From positions 310,001 through 374,000 of the forward strand of contig JANBVO010000014.1 in NCBI GenBank assembly GCA_030052745.1: DNA of 64,000 bases, in the 5' to 3' direction. Numbering within the stretch: position 1 is the first letter of the stretch; each line of letters opens with the position of its first letter. The notes beneath the pieces were generated by a model, which searched no databases, had not been told where the DNA came from, and worked only from the letters and a program-made list of their open reading frames with translations. A program made the position numbers and the translations under genes. Of this stretch, positions 43,455 to 55,425 are shown piece after piece. Source of the stretch: Pleurostoma richardsiae (Eukaryota; Ascomycota; Sordariomycetes; Calosphaeriales; Pleurostomataceae).

Positions 43455-45800
43455 TCATAGCACGTCAACTTCGTCCTCATCCAAGAACCCCAGCCCGCTG
43501 TCATATCTCCTCCTCTTCTTCCCCGCTCCGTCGCTCTTCCTCCTCGCCAGGTCCCCAGACAGGAACGCCCCAGGCGCGACGACCACCGTAGCCGGCATCC
43601 CCTCCACCCCGCGGCCCTCCACGCTGCCGCTTCTGCTCCTCCGGCCCGACCGGGTCGGCGGCGCGCCGTCCTTTTTCTCCGGGCTGGCCAGGAGCTCCTG
43701 GCTCATCCTCACCACGCGCTCCAGCTCAGCCCTGACGCCCTCGATCGCCGCCTTCGCGCGCCTCTTCTCCTCATCGAGCTTGCCCTCCAGCCCGCCCTTC
43801 TCCACCCTCAGCTGCCGCACCGTCTCGTGCGCATCTCTCAGCGCCCCGTTGACACGATCAACCTCACCCCTCAGCTCCGCCACCCGCGCGTCCCGCAGCG
43901 CGAGCGCCGCCCCGTGCGACCTGTTCAGCGCCGCCAGCTCGTCCTTGTGCCTATCTCGCAGCTCGTCCTGCCCCGCCTGCATCGCCGCCAGCTGGTCCGC
44001 CAGCCCCGCCGACCGCGCCTCCGCCTCCGTGAGCCTCGCCTCCAGCGCCGCGATCCCGCCCTCCTTCTCGGCCAGGATCCCCTCCCACTCGCCCATGTCC
44101 GCCTCGTGGCCCGCGCGCGCCTCGTCCCGCTCGGCCCGCGCCCCCGCGAGCTCCGCCTCCACGCGCTGCACCAGCGCCTCCAGCTCCGCGACGTCGCGCG
44201 CGTAGCTGGCCGCCGCGCCCTTGAGCCGCTGCAGCCCGACCTCCAGGTCCGCGGCCCGCGCGTCTTTCTCCTTCGACTCGCCCTCCAGCCGCGCGATGTC
44301 CCGCGCCATCTCGTCCATGGCGTCGACGCGCGCGCCCAGCTGCTGCCGCAGGCTGAGCTCCAGGGCGTGGTACTCGTCCACGGCGTCGTCGCCCTCGCGG
44401 CACCGCCGGGAGAGGTCGCGCAGCCGGGTCAGCAGGAGGTCCAGCACGGCGGCGCCGGCGGAGGTGAGGGGCAGAGAGATCTCGCCGGGGGTGAGGTACT
44501 CGAGCTCCAGGCGGGCGGTGCGGAAGGCGGCGGAGAGGGAGGTGACGATCTCGGAGGCGTCGCCGCCGGGGAAGCCCAGGGCGCTGAGAGAGGAGTTCAG
44601 CTCGAAGAGGGCGGCGGAGCGGTCGGAGAGGCTTTGGAGGAGGGTTGTGAGGTGGGCTTCAATGTCTGGGCTGGGCTGTTCTGAGGTCTGCTGGGATGTA
44701 GTGTCGTCACCAAAGGGCGCGAGTTTGTCGGAGATTCTTGAGGTCAGGGAAGTGTATGACTCCAGCGTAGTGGTGAGCTTCGCGATCTCCAGCCGCAGGG
44801 AGGCCAGCTCCTCCTCGAGCTGCTGCTTCTCAATATCGGGCATGGAGACCTGCACGCCAGCATGCGACGTCGGCGTCGGCGGATGAGACCGAGGCGTCAG
44901 CGGCACTGGGCAGGGGCTGGTCGACGGCGGAGTGGGGAAGGACGTCCTGGCAGACACTCTGCGAGTCGGCGTGCTGCAAGCCAAATCGGCCATGGTGACC
45001 TCGCCGAAGTCATCCTCGTCGTCCCCGTCATTGTTCGCGTCCAGGTCCATGAAGTCATCCGAGAAGGGGTCTCTAGCAGCCAGTGTCCAGTCAAAGGCCG
45101 TAGTGCCATCAGCGTCGCCGCCGCTGTGTATCCGCAGACCGGACTTCACCGCCAATTCTCTTCTAAGTTCTTGAATGCGCTCCTCGAGTTCCAATATACG
45201 ATCGGTATCTTGCACAACGGTCTCGTCGTGCAGCCGCTGGATCTCGGCGTCTTTCGCGGCGACCTCTGCCCTGAGCGCCTCGATCTCCGCCTTGGCCTCG
45301 CGTGCCCGCCTGCGCTTCTCCGCGTGGACGGCGTTCATCTCCTCGCTTAGGCCATTGCGGCGGATGCGGCGCTTGACACGACCGTCGAGGACTTGGCGAA
45401 GGGGAAGGAAGGTGATCTCCCCGCTGAAAGGTGCTTCGGCAGCTGTGTCGAAGGGGTCGACTTGGGATAGGCCGTTCCCTGCCGAGGGCTTGGCTGGCGT
45501 GGAGTGTCTGCGTCGTGTCTGCTTCTTCGAGGTTGGCGTGAGCGTAGTACGGCGGATCATGGGCGTGAGGCCGGTGGATGCTGAGGACGGGTGGTCGACG
45601 CGGTCCTGGACGGGCCCAGGGTCGGAGAAGCGCACCCGCTTCTTGGACTTGGGCTTGCGGGCGGGTGTTGACAGGCATGATGGCAGCGACGAGCCATCCT
45701 GTTCGGAATCGTGCGTGAGGTTAGAAGCTTCCTGCCTCAATGCAGTGGAGCTGCGACGCGTCCGCCGTAGGGCGATGGGGAGGTCCATGTCTTCCGGCAT
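43455..45800 (-). CDS. Large coiled-coil protein, function unknown
   Basis: Single-exon protein of 781 residues; I do not recognise a characterised family. The start is the ATG at 45800; the frame opens 102 bp earlier only with TTG. The N-terminal 120 residues are basic and disordered, with KKRVRFSDPGP and Thr/Ser-Pro sites. Residues around 160-220 form a first heptad-rich helix (EEMNAVHAEKRRRAREAKAE onwards). An acidic patch (DLDANNDGDDEDD) and a Pro-rich linker follow. From about 325 to 720 the protein is almost entirely Ala/Glu/Arg/Leu heptads, a long coiled coil. The basic tail has RSGRRSRSGS and KKRRRYDSGLGF, which look like nuclear localisation signals. A chromosome, spindle or nuclear scaffold role fits, but is inference. 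Its GC-rich coding strand creates long shadow frames on the other strand. Confidence 0.85.
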   Translation of the reverse strand: MPEDMDLPIALRRTRRSSTALRQEASNLTHDSEQDGSSLPSCLSTPARKPKSKKRVRFSDPGPVQDRVDHPSSASTGLTPMIRRTTLTPTSKKQTRRRHSTPAKPSAGNGLSQVDPFDTAAEAPFSGEITFLPLRQVLDGRVKRRIRRNGLSEEMNAVHAEKRRRAREAKAEIEALRAEVAAKDAEIQRLHDETVVQDTDRILELEERIQELRRELAVKSGLRIHSGGDADGTTAFDWTLAARDPFSDDFMDLDANNDGDDEDDFGEVTMADLACSTPTRRVSARTSFPTPPSTSPCPVPLTPRSHPPTPTSHAGVQVSMPDIEKQQLEEELASLRLEIAKLTTTLESYTSLTSRISDKLAPFGDDTTSQQTSEQPSPDIEAHLTTLLQSLSDRSAALFELNSSLSALGFPGGDASEIVTSLSAAFRTARLELEYLTPGEISLPLTSAGAAVLDLLLTRLRDLSRRCREGDDAVDEYHALELSLRQQLGARVDAMDEMARDIARLEGESKEKDARAADLEVGLQRLKGAAASYARDVAELEALVQRVEAELAGARAERDEARAGHEADMGEWEGILAEKEGGIAALEARLTEAEARSAGLADQLAAMQAGQDELRDRHKDELAALNRSHGAALALRDARVAELRGEVDRVNGALRDAHETVRQLRVEKGGLEGKLDEEKRRAKAAIEGVRAELERVVRMSQELLASPEKKDGAPPTRSGRRSRSGSVEGRGVEGMPATVVVAPGAFLSGDLARRKSDGAGKKRRRYDSGLGFLDEDEVDVL

Positions 45801-47557
45801 GCTGATGTGTGCCGACTGGCGCTGAAGCAGACGGGTTAGACGGTCTGGATCGAAGCCGCTTCTAGCAGGTTGGCAGCAGGAACACGAATAGAACGGTACC
45901 AATACAAGAAACTACTGAAGACTCGGGGCCCATCTCCCTTTTATGAGGCGTCTTCAGGAAAACAAAACATGCCACTGCGCGCCGTGTCTCCTCGGCCTCG
46001 TGTCTCTCTGCGCTTGTCGAATGCTTATCGGTTTGTTTATTTATTTCCAATCGCGGCCTAGTGTGCCCTCGTGGACCCTTCAAGCTTGCCGTGCCCCACC
46101 ACTGTATTTACCGTTTACCGTCCGGGCCGTTGTGAGCCACTCGTTCGGGCTCTGACTGGGGTTGAGTGAACCACCCGAACCCTCAATGCATGACTCCGGG
46201 GCCCGTCTTGATGGTCCTTCGGCGCTCAAATTCACGCCTCTTCACCTACTCAGCGCTCGTGCGCGTGAAGATGTCTAATTTCCGGGCCGGGGAAGGGGGG
46301 GGGGCCACTCACCGCCTCGTCTCCTTCTGCCCCTCCGTCTAGTCGCGCTGCCTCCCGTCATGGCGCCCGCCATCGAGAGCAAGGATTCTCAATTCATCAT
46401 TTCCATCCTAGCAACCGTCCTCTCAGTCTCTGCAACTGGCATCCTCGAACACTGGGTCGTGGTCGACAACGCCCATCCTTGACGGCGGAAGAGTCCTTCC
46501 GGGACCCGTGCCAATGTCCTGGCACTGTCCTGTCCGTCTTCCATTGCGTCCAACGAGTCGGCGGTACCTGGCCTCATGCTCCAAGGTGAGAGTTTCTGGA
46601 AGCTGTTCTATCATAGGCTCCACGTCTCCTCTGTTGCGGTAGTGCCACGATCTGGCTAGACAATCTGGCCTTGGACAAGCACCGTAATGCACGTCGATAC
46701 ATCCTGCACGGTGGCGGCATCCCGACTGGATGAAGCAGGGCCGGACTGGATCACGAGACGTGCTAACCTGGCACACCGGCTGCTTGGAGCGTGTTAGTGC
46801 CCGATTGGTGTCAGATCTTGGGGCTCCTGTTGGGCGTCTGGGACAGCTGAAGATGCGAGGCAGACGGGGAATTTAGGCGCAGTGTCTGCAAGAAAGACGC
46901 AGATGATCCGCCTCCTCCCTCCCCACTCTTGGGCTAGCCGTCTGTGCGCTTCTTGGCTTTTGCCTCGTCCTGACGTCTGAAACACGGCGGACGGGCCGTG
47001 GTGAGACGTGAGACATGCAGGATGCCGGTTTTTCAGCCTTTACTCGCCCTCCCTCCTCAAAAGCCCCCCCCAATGTGCAAGTCGCACAGGCAAATAAGAG
47101 AGAGGGGAACAGTAAGGATGCCTTGGTTGCCTCTTCGGCTGACTGTCTTTCCTTGACCCCTCCTCTCACCCATGTGCTCTCCCCCGGTCTCCTATTCTGC
47201 TGCTTCACACAGCCATGACAGAATAATCAGCCCACAATCTGGGCGATCATCATCGCGACCGTCGCAATCGCATTCTAGCGACCGACAATCTGATTGTGGT
47301 TGAGAATGCTATTGTGGCATAATCTCCATCTCTGAAGCGTTCCAAGTGCTACTCTTCTCTTCGTTTTGCGAACGTTTTTCGCATACCGGTATCATTCTTT
47401 GTTTGCAATCACCGCAACGCCGTGACTGCGCTGTGTCACGAAGTGCGCTGGCCGTGTTTGCTTCACATCTAACCTCGGCTCTACTGGTGAGAGACAGGGT
47501 TCCCTGACCATACCAGCACCAGCGGCGGACTCGAATCCCTTATCACCTGCTGCTGTC
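45801..47557. promoter_or_regulatory. Divergent intergenic region, coiled-coil / DUF6594-like
   Basis: 1.76 kb between divergent starts. It has a run of ten G at 46295-46304 and pyrimidine-rich stretches before both genes. Open frames here look like chance. Confidence 0.4.
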
Positions 47558-49842
47558 ATGTCGCCCACATACAAGCCTCCATCAGTGGAGACCATACCGG
47601 AGCCGCCTGAAGACCTTGCCGCCCTCGTTCCGGACAGCGAGGTGCCAAGCAGTAAGGAACAGGAAGACATGACTAAGAAAAGGGCGCCCGATATCATTGT
47701 TGAGCATGGGACCGGGGATGACAGGGGCATGGAGAATAGGCACCAGCACCGACATCAGAAAGCGACGGTCCTTCATCACGGCGCAGCTCAGCCTCGGCCC
47801 CGTAGCGTAGGGAGCCGGCGAATAAGCACGCCGGCGGTGCTAGGATCCCCACGATCTAAGTCAACGCACTACCATCGGAGGCATACTGTTACGGAGGGAC
47901 TAGAGCGAGGTCTCTCCTCGCCCATGGCCGATTCTGATGAGGGTGACACAGAGATGGAAGGTGGTCACAGCCGAGCACACCGAAGACCAACGTCGCCATC
48001 TGCCCTATCGTCCCTCACGGCCCTGACAGGACTGTCAACGGGAACCAGTGGATCGGGCAGCTCGAGTGGCAGTGGGTCGACCATCACCCAAGTGTCGTTC
48101 AACCGCAGGGGATATCCGGAAAAGGAAGACAGTGCTTCACTCTTCGTCCAACAAGGCACACCAGCGCATCCTGGTGCGTTGAGCTTCCTAGACCCGGATT
48201 CTCCAGCTGTCACGGAAGACAGCATCAAGCGGTCGGTAGCGGAGGCAGAAACATGGCGTGCACCAGATACAGTTCAGCCCAAGACATCGCCATCGGCGCG
48301 AAGCGCGTCATCGTCGTCGTCTTCCGCCTCAAGCAGCTTTCATAGCGACGCCTCATCATCTAAGAACACCGCCGAGACAGACCGGAGCACCAGCCCCGAG
48401 CGGAGTCTGAACGGCGACTCATCAAAGCTGGCACCCCCTACACTATCCATCGATCCAGCGCCGCCCCAGAATGGAGCGCAGTTCACAGAACGGCGGCGCC
48501 AGGGTCCAGCATATCGCTACGGCACCCCCGAGATGCCTCGGGGTACCGCAAACCTGCCCCATATCCCTACCAACGTCTTGACTCCACGCGTACCAAACCA
48601 AGGCCACGTCAAGCATTTGCCTCGGGCGGAGAAGCTTCCGTTGAGCGGGTACGAGCTGCTGGCTGCGCGGCTCTCATCATCCTCGAGAGGCCACGCACGG
48701 CGCCACTCCTCATTCTCTTCTACTACATCCGGCTTCACCTCCCGCCGAGATAGCGTAGGGAGCGGCAGTCATCAGGCTGGCGCATTGGGGGAGGAACAGC
48801 CTCAACCGCCACGAATCAAACCTATCTACCGCAAGTTTGAGGCGCTCAACCACCGACTCTTGCTGCACCTGCAGGACGAGCTCAGCGAGCTGGAGGAGCA
48901 GCTGCACCGCCTCGACACGGCGGACACGCAGAACCGCCGGATGCAGAACAGGATCCAGCCGGCTAGCAGGAGGACCGACTACATGACGGGCGGGGAGCTG
49001 CAATGGCACAGGACGGACATACTGGGCAAGATCGGGTACAAGCTGGGTCATTACAGTAAGTCCACGAGCCGCTGTTTCGGCTTCAAGGCATAGTGAAACA
49101 GAAACTAATCGCTACGACAGATCATGTCCTCTCGTCCTTCACCTCGACGCGCGACCTCCCGTCGCCATCCCTAGCAGATGTCAACGAGTATCGCGCCTAC
49201 CTCGTCCATGAAAGCCCCATCGCTGAGATCGAGACTCGCTTCCTCGAGCCAATCGAAGACCTTGTCACACTCGCCCCTACCCCAACTTCGCCCTCGGACT
49301 CGTCGAGGTCGTCATCATCAACGGGATCGGCCTCTGCCTCCGAGCCCGAGGACCTCCTCACCCGCCCGGAGTACTACCAGGCCCTGAGCGACGACTCGCC
49401 GACGCCGCTTCCTGACGGCCGGGCATCATCCTCGTATCTGCCCAGCCCAACGCCATCCCGACCCCGGACGGCCAATGCGGCGCACAACGACGGCAGCCGC
49501 TCCTCTCACCGCCCACCTACCCGGAGGGGAGGGAAAGACGGGACGGCCGCGCCGCCAGAACAGCCTCACCCGCTGCGGATCCTCCACGTCGCCGTAGCGA
49601 TGGCTCTCGCGGTCCTGGTGCCCATCCTGACCTTCGCGGTGATTCCGGGCTTCGTGGGCAGGATGACGGTCGTCTTGCTCGTCGGCGTGTCCCTCGTGGG
49701 CTCGCTGGTGCAGTCTGGGTCGTTGGCTCTAGGCTCGACGGGGAAGAGCGGCTACGGTACGGCAGCTACCACGAGGGATGTGGTCCTGTGTGCTGGTGTG
49801 TACGGTGGGGTTATGGCTGCTGTCGCTGCGGTGGTCGGTTAA
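47558..49842 (+). CDS. DUF6594-like multi-span membrane protein
   Basis: Exons 47558-49055 and 49121-49842 join in phase (739 residues; GTAAGT donor, GACAG acceptor). The first 415 residues are disordered, rich in Ser, Pro, Arg and His with long Ser runs. The conserved block begins near 418 with KPIYRKFEALNHRLLLHLQD, then ELSELEEQLHRLD, which I associate with the fungal DUF6594 family. After a second Ser/Pro-rich stretch the C-terminus has three hydrophobic segments: ILHVAVAMALAVLVPILTFAV, MTVVLLVGVSLVGSLVQ and VVLCAGVYGGVMAAVAAVVG. Family members are often near incompatibility or signalling genes, but no function is established. The unusually long N-terminal tail is odd for the family; it may carry phosphorylation sites. 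Confidence 0.85.
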
Positions 49843-50655
49843 GGCGCTTTGGATGCAGCCGCCTCAGTTCTCTTCGGATATCTATCAGCTGTGTGTTATA
49901 ATGGTTTTTTCATTAGTTGAGCCTACGCTTCCTTCTTGATGTATAGCATACCCACCCCGTGGTGTTTTTCTTTCGGTGGAGGATGTGGCATGGTCCATGA
50001 AGGTAGGACCAGCCCGCGCGATTCTTCTGTCTTACAGTATTTGGACACGGCCAGCCCGGCGGCCAAGGAGCGGCATAGATACCCGGAGTCAGGGAATGGG
50101 CATTTCTCAGTTACATGAATGGTCATCAGCACAGATGCATCAAGAAGCAAGCGTGAACTACAATTTACTACGTCTTTGCACACCTACTGTTCTACTGCCT
50201 AGGCCTTCCCTCCTTGTACATTTCTGTGGGACTGCAGGATCTCAGTCTTCCTCTGCCAGCACGCCTGTCCTCTCGTTATGCCCCAGGAACTGTGTTCTAG
50301 CCTTTTCTCCCTCAGTTTGCATCACCAGCAAGTCCCTATCTCGATGCATCCCCAGAGGCCAGTCGTCATCATAGTATTTGGACTACGGGGATAGACCTAG
50401 ATGTTGATTTCTTCGTACAGGGGCGAAATAGCCTTCTGACTGAATCTGGGATAGCTAAGGTCTGCTAGCCTGATTTGCCTTCTCTGCCTATTCTGCCTGT
50501 GCACAGGTGACGCAGATGGAATGTACCTCCAAATTCCCGACTGTCTTCCCGGGTGCCGCCTACTCTGAAGCGATTGTTTTCGTCGCCTTGGCGGACAATT
50601 GAAGAAAGGTTCGTATTGGGACGGATTGGGATAAGGTGAAATATCGAACTCCAAG
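49843..50655. other. Convergent intergenic region
   Basis: Between the stops of the DUF6594-like and single-span protein genes. Nothing recognised. Confidence 0.5.
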
Positions 50656-51733
50656 TTAAAGCTGCATCCCCTCTATCCACTTTCGCACGACTTCAACCAG
50701 ACTGTGCCAGACCATCACAACATGCTCACATGCTACCTTCACCCATGGGACAGATTCCACCACCGCCAAACACAAGCAAAAGCCCATCACAAGAAGGAAC
50801 ATCACAACCAGAAGAGGCCCAATACAGCGCCCACGGTGTTCCACAACTTTGCTGCCGCTTCCAGCATTTTGCCGCATGGCATTTTCACCTGAATGTGGAA
50901 GTGCCTTCTGGTGATGTGGACGTGGCTCATGGTATCGTGGAAGTGTCTCTGTTTGTCGAAATTGTCGTCGGCACTCTGTGATCGAGACATTCATGGTGCC
51001 ATAACCCTGCGGAGATACTGGTTCCCTGGCATCGAGTAGACGGTCGCTTCGACTGGAAGGGAGACTAGTCATTGAACTCCCGACAGGATATGGCCATTGG
51101 CTTAATTGTTCTGGACACACCGGATCCAGATGTCCAACGGGCCCCGGATTGAAGTGACAGTGCCCGGCCAATATCTCGTACGACTCATCATTCAGGACAT
51201 ACTCATTGAACATGTCCCGATTATAGTTTGCCAGTATGGTGGCGTGCACGCTGTATTTCTCCCCAGTATTGACATACGAGTTCTTGGACAACCTTGGGCA
51301 CTGCGGTGCCATCCGTAGAAGGATGTGGTTGTCTGAATGGCGGTCGCATGGCTCGATTGGGAGATACTGGTCTCGTATGCTCATGTTGTGGCGGTTGCGT
51401 GGATGACGCTCGTCGAGTCCTCTGCCGTTGAAGGAGGTCACCTAGATAGGGATCGGCTAGTGAGTAAGATACAATCTTGGCCGGGAACGGGGGAGTCACA
51501 TCAGCACGTACAATGAGGATCACCACCTCGCCTGATGCAGAGGGACGAGAGGAGAGGACGACCACTGGGTGGTCATATCGGTCTTTAAGGCCAGGATTAA
51601 AATTTGGATCTATCTGGCTCTCTTTTGGGAGCCATTTGATCCTCCCCTTCAGCGACTCGAATAGGGCAGAGTAGGCCGAGGGCTCTGTTGCCGTAAAACG
51701 GCTTTTGTTTTGTTTCAGCGTCGTAGGTGTCAT
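50656..51733 (-). CDS. Single-span membrane protein, fungal, unknown function
   Basis: Exons in coding order 51733-51512 and 51441-50656, phase 0 intron (GTACGT to CTAG), 335 residues. I cannot name the family, but the build resembles an expanded group of fungal hypothetical proteins. It opens with ALFESLKGRIKWLPKE, then DHPVVVLSSRPSASGEVVILI joined to VTSFNGRGLDERHPRN, then QYLPIEP and DNHILLRM, and a SYVNTGEKYSVH motif. A hydrophilic linker rich in Arg, His and Pro follows. Near residues 290-312 is one strong span, GPLLVVMFLLVMGFCLCLAVV, with a short amphipathic tail. No signal peptide, so a tail-anchored-like topology is possible. Confidence 0.75.
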
Positions 51734-54609
51734 TGCAGATAGTGAACAAAGGTCAATATCTTCTAGCCGTTGCTGCTAGACTTTGAAGTTATAGTCTCTA
51801 GACAAGGCTCGGCAATGTGATGGTTAATGCCCAAGGGAATTGCACAAAGTACAGGACACGTGAGGGTTGTGCGGGGTTGAGGACCGGCACCGCGAGAATG
51901 CCCAACCAAGTCTAAGAAACAAGATGCTCTGCATGCATGCATGCAGCAGACCTGCCCGCTGCCTAGATCAGGCTCCAAGTCATTTGAAGAGGCTGGGAGT
52001 TGGCCACATACGCCGCAGTACACATTGAATATCCAGGCTACCATCAAGGGAGCCTCGAGCTTCCTCTTCATAAAGGCAAGTTATATCTGTAAAACGCCAT
52101 AGGCTTCGTTTTCATTTTTTTGCAAGTGTCGGACTTCGTGTCTGGAGTATTGGAGGCGCCTTGAAGGCCGGTAGTTGGAAGGTCCCCATCGTCGGTAGTG
52201 CTGCGTTGTTTCCGGCAGCAGGCAGACGGAAAGCACTCGTTGTGGCCGAGGGTACAGCATGGCAATGTTGAGACTGTCGTGGGGGAAACTAAGTTGAAGC
52301 GACGTTGTTAGTTATATCTTGGGTATCTGAGGACGTCGTTCACTATGACAAGGCTCTTAGATGGGTTTTCCGGAAACTTCACCTCGCATTGTAAGTGCTT
52401 GAGTCCGTCCCAGGACTTTTGTAATATTTTCACTGATCAACTCGTAGCATCTAGCTCTAGGAACCGTCTTATGAGGGTTAGAGGAGGGCCCCAATGGAGA
52501 ATTCGCGTTTCCCTTGCTAATATTCTCGAGTATTCTCAGCCTGGCACCAGCCTTCTGTTCAGAGGTTAGGGACGGAAATGGGTTGAGAATATTTTTTGCA
52601 GCACACATAGAGTGGAGGAAGCAGACTGTGTGATCTCTAAAATGTGGATAAATTCGCAAGTTTGGAATCAGGCGGGCGCCCTAGAGGAGCATTGAGAGTC
52701 ATTAGGCTGGTGGTCTCGGTTTAATCTCTTTGCCCACGCGTGGAAGGTTGAAACCAAGAAAAGAACCTGAGGGGGTTTCTTTTCATCTGTAAGCACATAG
52801 CATTTTAAGACCTGTGTTGAGTCAGGGACTGCGGCTGACTGCAATGAGGGTATGATGAAGGTACGGTCCATATAAGATGGCTGATTCTGGGGCTGAAGCC
52901 CTGGGACCTTACAGGCTTTAGGGCTTTAGGGTTTGAAGGCCTATAAACAGCACGCACAAGAGGACCCAAAAGTTCCAGAATTTTGACATCCTGGGTAAGT
53001 CTGGGATCGTCGTGAGAATGTGTCGACGCAGGTCCACGATCGCCGTGGATGTGGTGTAGGAGGTCTTTGCCGTCTCTTCAGGAAGTCGAGCCAGGCACAC
53101 TTCTTCACGATGGTTAAATAGCACCATCAAAGTACCATCAGCACTGGCACCCAAAGTCTCAAGTATAACTCGGGATAGACAAACCTGCTTGGCAGGGGAA
53201 TTCTTGTCTCCCCCAAAACGATCTCGTCACCATATTATCTCTCGGGCTCAGCATATTTAGTAAAAAACCGGGAAGGCTTGCTTGTCGGTTACCGCCGACA
53301 GTTCTCCAGTTTGTCCCTTCCTATTGCGGGTTACAACCATCGTAGACCATTGGTACTCAGGCATGGGCTAGGGCACACTTTTGCCCAATAGCCAACCGGC
53401 CAGCCCTCGAGTCACTGCCTGTACCTGGGTGAACATGTACCTGTATAACACCGATAGTCACATATCACCGGCACATCCAGAACGTCGCACGACGACTATC
53501 ATGTAACAGGCGTGCCACCAGATGAATGAACTCTCTCAAGCAAGGGGTGGTGTTGTGTGCTGCGCCAAACCACGCAACGGCAAGGTGCGGTGCAGAAACT
53601 GCCCAGATACGGATGCATGAGCGTGCTGCTTTCCATTTAAACCACCCATGGCGATATGTTGACGTGGCGAACTGACGTCTTAAGATAAGCGGTACAGTAC
53701 TATACATCCACGGTCGTGTGCAGCTGTTGAGCCAGAACGGGGTCTTGTGTGACCGCTGTCAAACGGGACTGGTGGCCAGCATTGTACATCGTGACAACAC
53801 AAAGCAAGAGATACGTATTGATACTGTGACGGCTCGGTCCGCTCTCCCGCCGGTATCACGATGGCCGTAAAGTGAGGCGGTTTCATCAAAGACCATCTTA
53901 TGTGTTGTGCGTCTGCTGCGCGTATTCCTTGCATTCAACGCCCTATTGTGGGTATGGGCGTTACCGATATGGTTTGTCGTCCAATTAGAGGATGTTTTAG
54001 CGCCCCATTAGCGGCAGGCGCTAATGCAAGCCAACCCAAACGCCTGGAACGAACATGGGACGAAAGCACGCCAGGCGTGTAAGTCGCCGGGTTTGGCAGT
54101 CAAATATCACGACTCCAAAGGACACGCCAACGATCTCCTTTCTACGCAAACTGATCTCAGGATCTTCGCATTATTATTAGAGAGCTTCTTTCCTATTTAA
54201 ATACAATCACAAGAGCGCCTTGTTCGGCAAGCGGTCTGTGCGTAGAGAGCGCACAAAAAATCGCCATAAATCGGCAACGTGCAGGAGCAAAATGGTGAAG
54301 CAGCAGCAGTAGTGACACTTCGTTTGCGAAGACGCACAGAAAAAGCTGGAGCGTTGCCCCATTAGTATTAGCGTAATCAGCCAGTCGTTGACAGCTTCTG
54401 AGCAGCCCTACTTAATCTCGTCTCCGTCGATCTCTCCTCCTCTCCCTTCCCTTCTTCCCAACACCACACACTCCTCCTCCCGTTCAGACGTTCTGTTTGT
54501 CACCTGCATCGGAACTGCTTCGTAAAGATTCTCGAAGTTTTGAGCAACTATTCCCAAACCCTTGAAATCGACATTGCGACTCACTCAAGTCAAGCATTCA
54601 TCAGCATCC
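51734..54609. other. Longest gene-free stretch (2.9 kb)
   Basis: Several short frames occur on the minus strand (for example near 52.9-53.15 and 53.3 kb), but I could not link them into a supported gene. Two telomere-like TTTAGGG units lie at about 52917-52931, and a GCATGCATGCATGC run near 51930. The last 400 bp are the promoter of the surface-protein gene. A decayed gene is possible. Confidence 0.45.
54418..54481 (+). promoter_or_regulatory. CT-rich core promoter tract
   Basis: A 64-bp pyrimidine-dominated tract ends about 130 bp before the surface-protein start. A TATA-like TATTTAAATA lies near 54194. Such tracts mark transcription starts of strongly expressed fungal genes. Confidence 0.55.
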
Positions 54610-55425
54610 ATGATGCCTCCTCCCAAGTTCATCTTCGCCATTATTATGGCCTTCATCTTCGCGTGCGTTGGTCCTGTGGCCAATGCTACTAGTTTCTCTG
54701 GAAGTGTTGAGAACGGCGCTGTTCGTGAGTTTGTATTCTTGTCACGTCTCGTTCCGATCGATTTTAACCTATCCATGAGGTATGCCTTTGGATCAGTTCG
54801 AGGATTTCGCGACCGGTCATGGAGCCAAGATCGTTACTCTCGAGACTCAGACCACCGGTAAGCTTATTTCCAACTACCTCTTTGTGTTTCACCGAGATCT
54901 CACATACTTTCGATATAGTCACCATCGGTGGCATGGCTGATATCCTCGCTCGTAACTACTTCACTCATCTTTCTGGCGACGCCTGCATCTGCACTCCCAA
55001 GACTACAACCACTTCCGTTCAGCCGGCTACTACGAGTAAGTCTCAACTCTATCTCACATTGGCTACAGCTTTGACAAGGATGGATCTGACAATGTGAAGC
55101 TTCAACCTCGAATATCATCGAGACCACTATTGTGACTACCAGCACTCCCACTCTGCCCCCTCAGACGAGCGAGGTCACTTCGGTCTCCCTGATCCCGTCC
55201 TTCACCACGTCTACCGTCTCGGTTACCACCAAGACAAGCACTTCTCTGGTTCATACCTCGAGCGTCCCAGCGGAGACCCTCACCGGCTCCACCATCGAGC
55301 CTACTACCACTCCCACTGCGACTCCAACTACCCCTACTAGCGGCGGATGTCTGAAGGCGCTCAGCACCGTCTTCGGCCTCATCGCGAGCCTTAGTCTTCT
55401 GCTTGGTGCACTGGACGTTTGGTAG
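54610..55425 (+). CDS. Thr/Ser-rich GPI-type cell-surface protein
   Basis: Four exons: 54610-54724, 54780-54857, 54919-55035 and 55100-55425 (211 residues). Residues 1-27 form a signal peptide (KFIFAIIMAFIFACVGPVANA). The mature start SFSGSVENGAV is followed by a short folded region including DQFEDFATGHGAKIVTLE and a CIC motif near 100. Residues 105-185 are Thr/Ser/Pro-rich and probably heavily O-glycosylated. The end, GGCLKALSTVFGLIASLSLLLGAL, looks like a GPI-attachment signal. All three introns interrupt codons after the first base and both inner exons are multiples of three, so either could be skipped without loss of frame. Cell wall or membrane localisation is inferred; no enzyme domain seen. 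Confidence 0.82.

Noticed and set aside
43780-44886. Long plus-strand open frames
   Set aside because: They are shadows of the GC-rich Ala/Glu/Arg coiled-coil gene on the minus strand; composition is Ser/Arg-rich with no family-like sequence.
52914-52934. Interstitial telomere
   Set aside because: Only two imperfect units; too short to be distinguished from chance.
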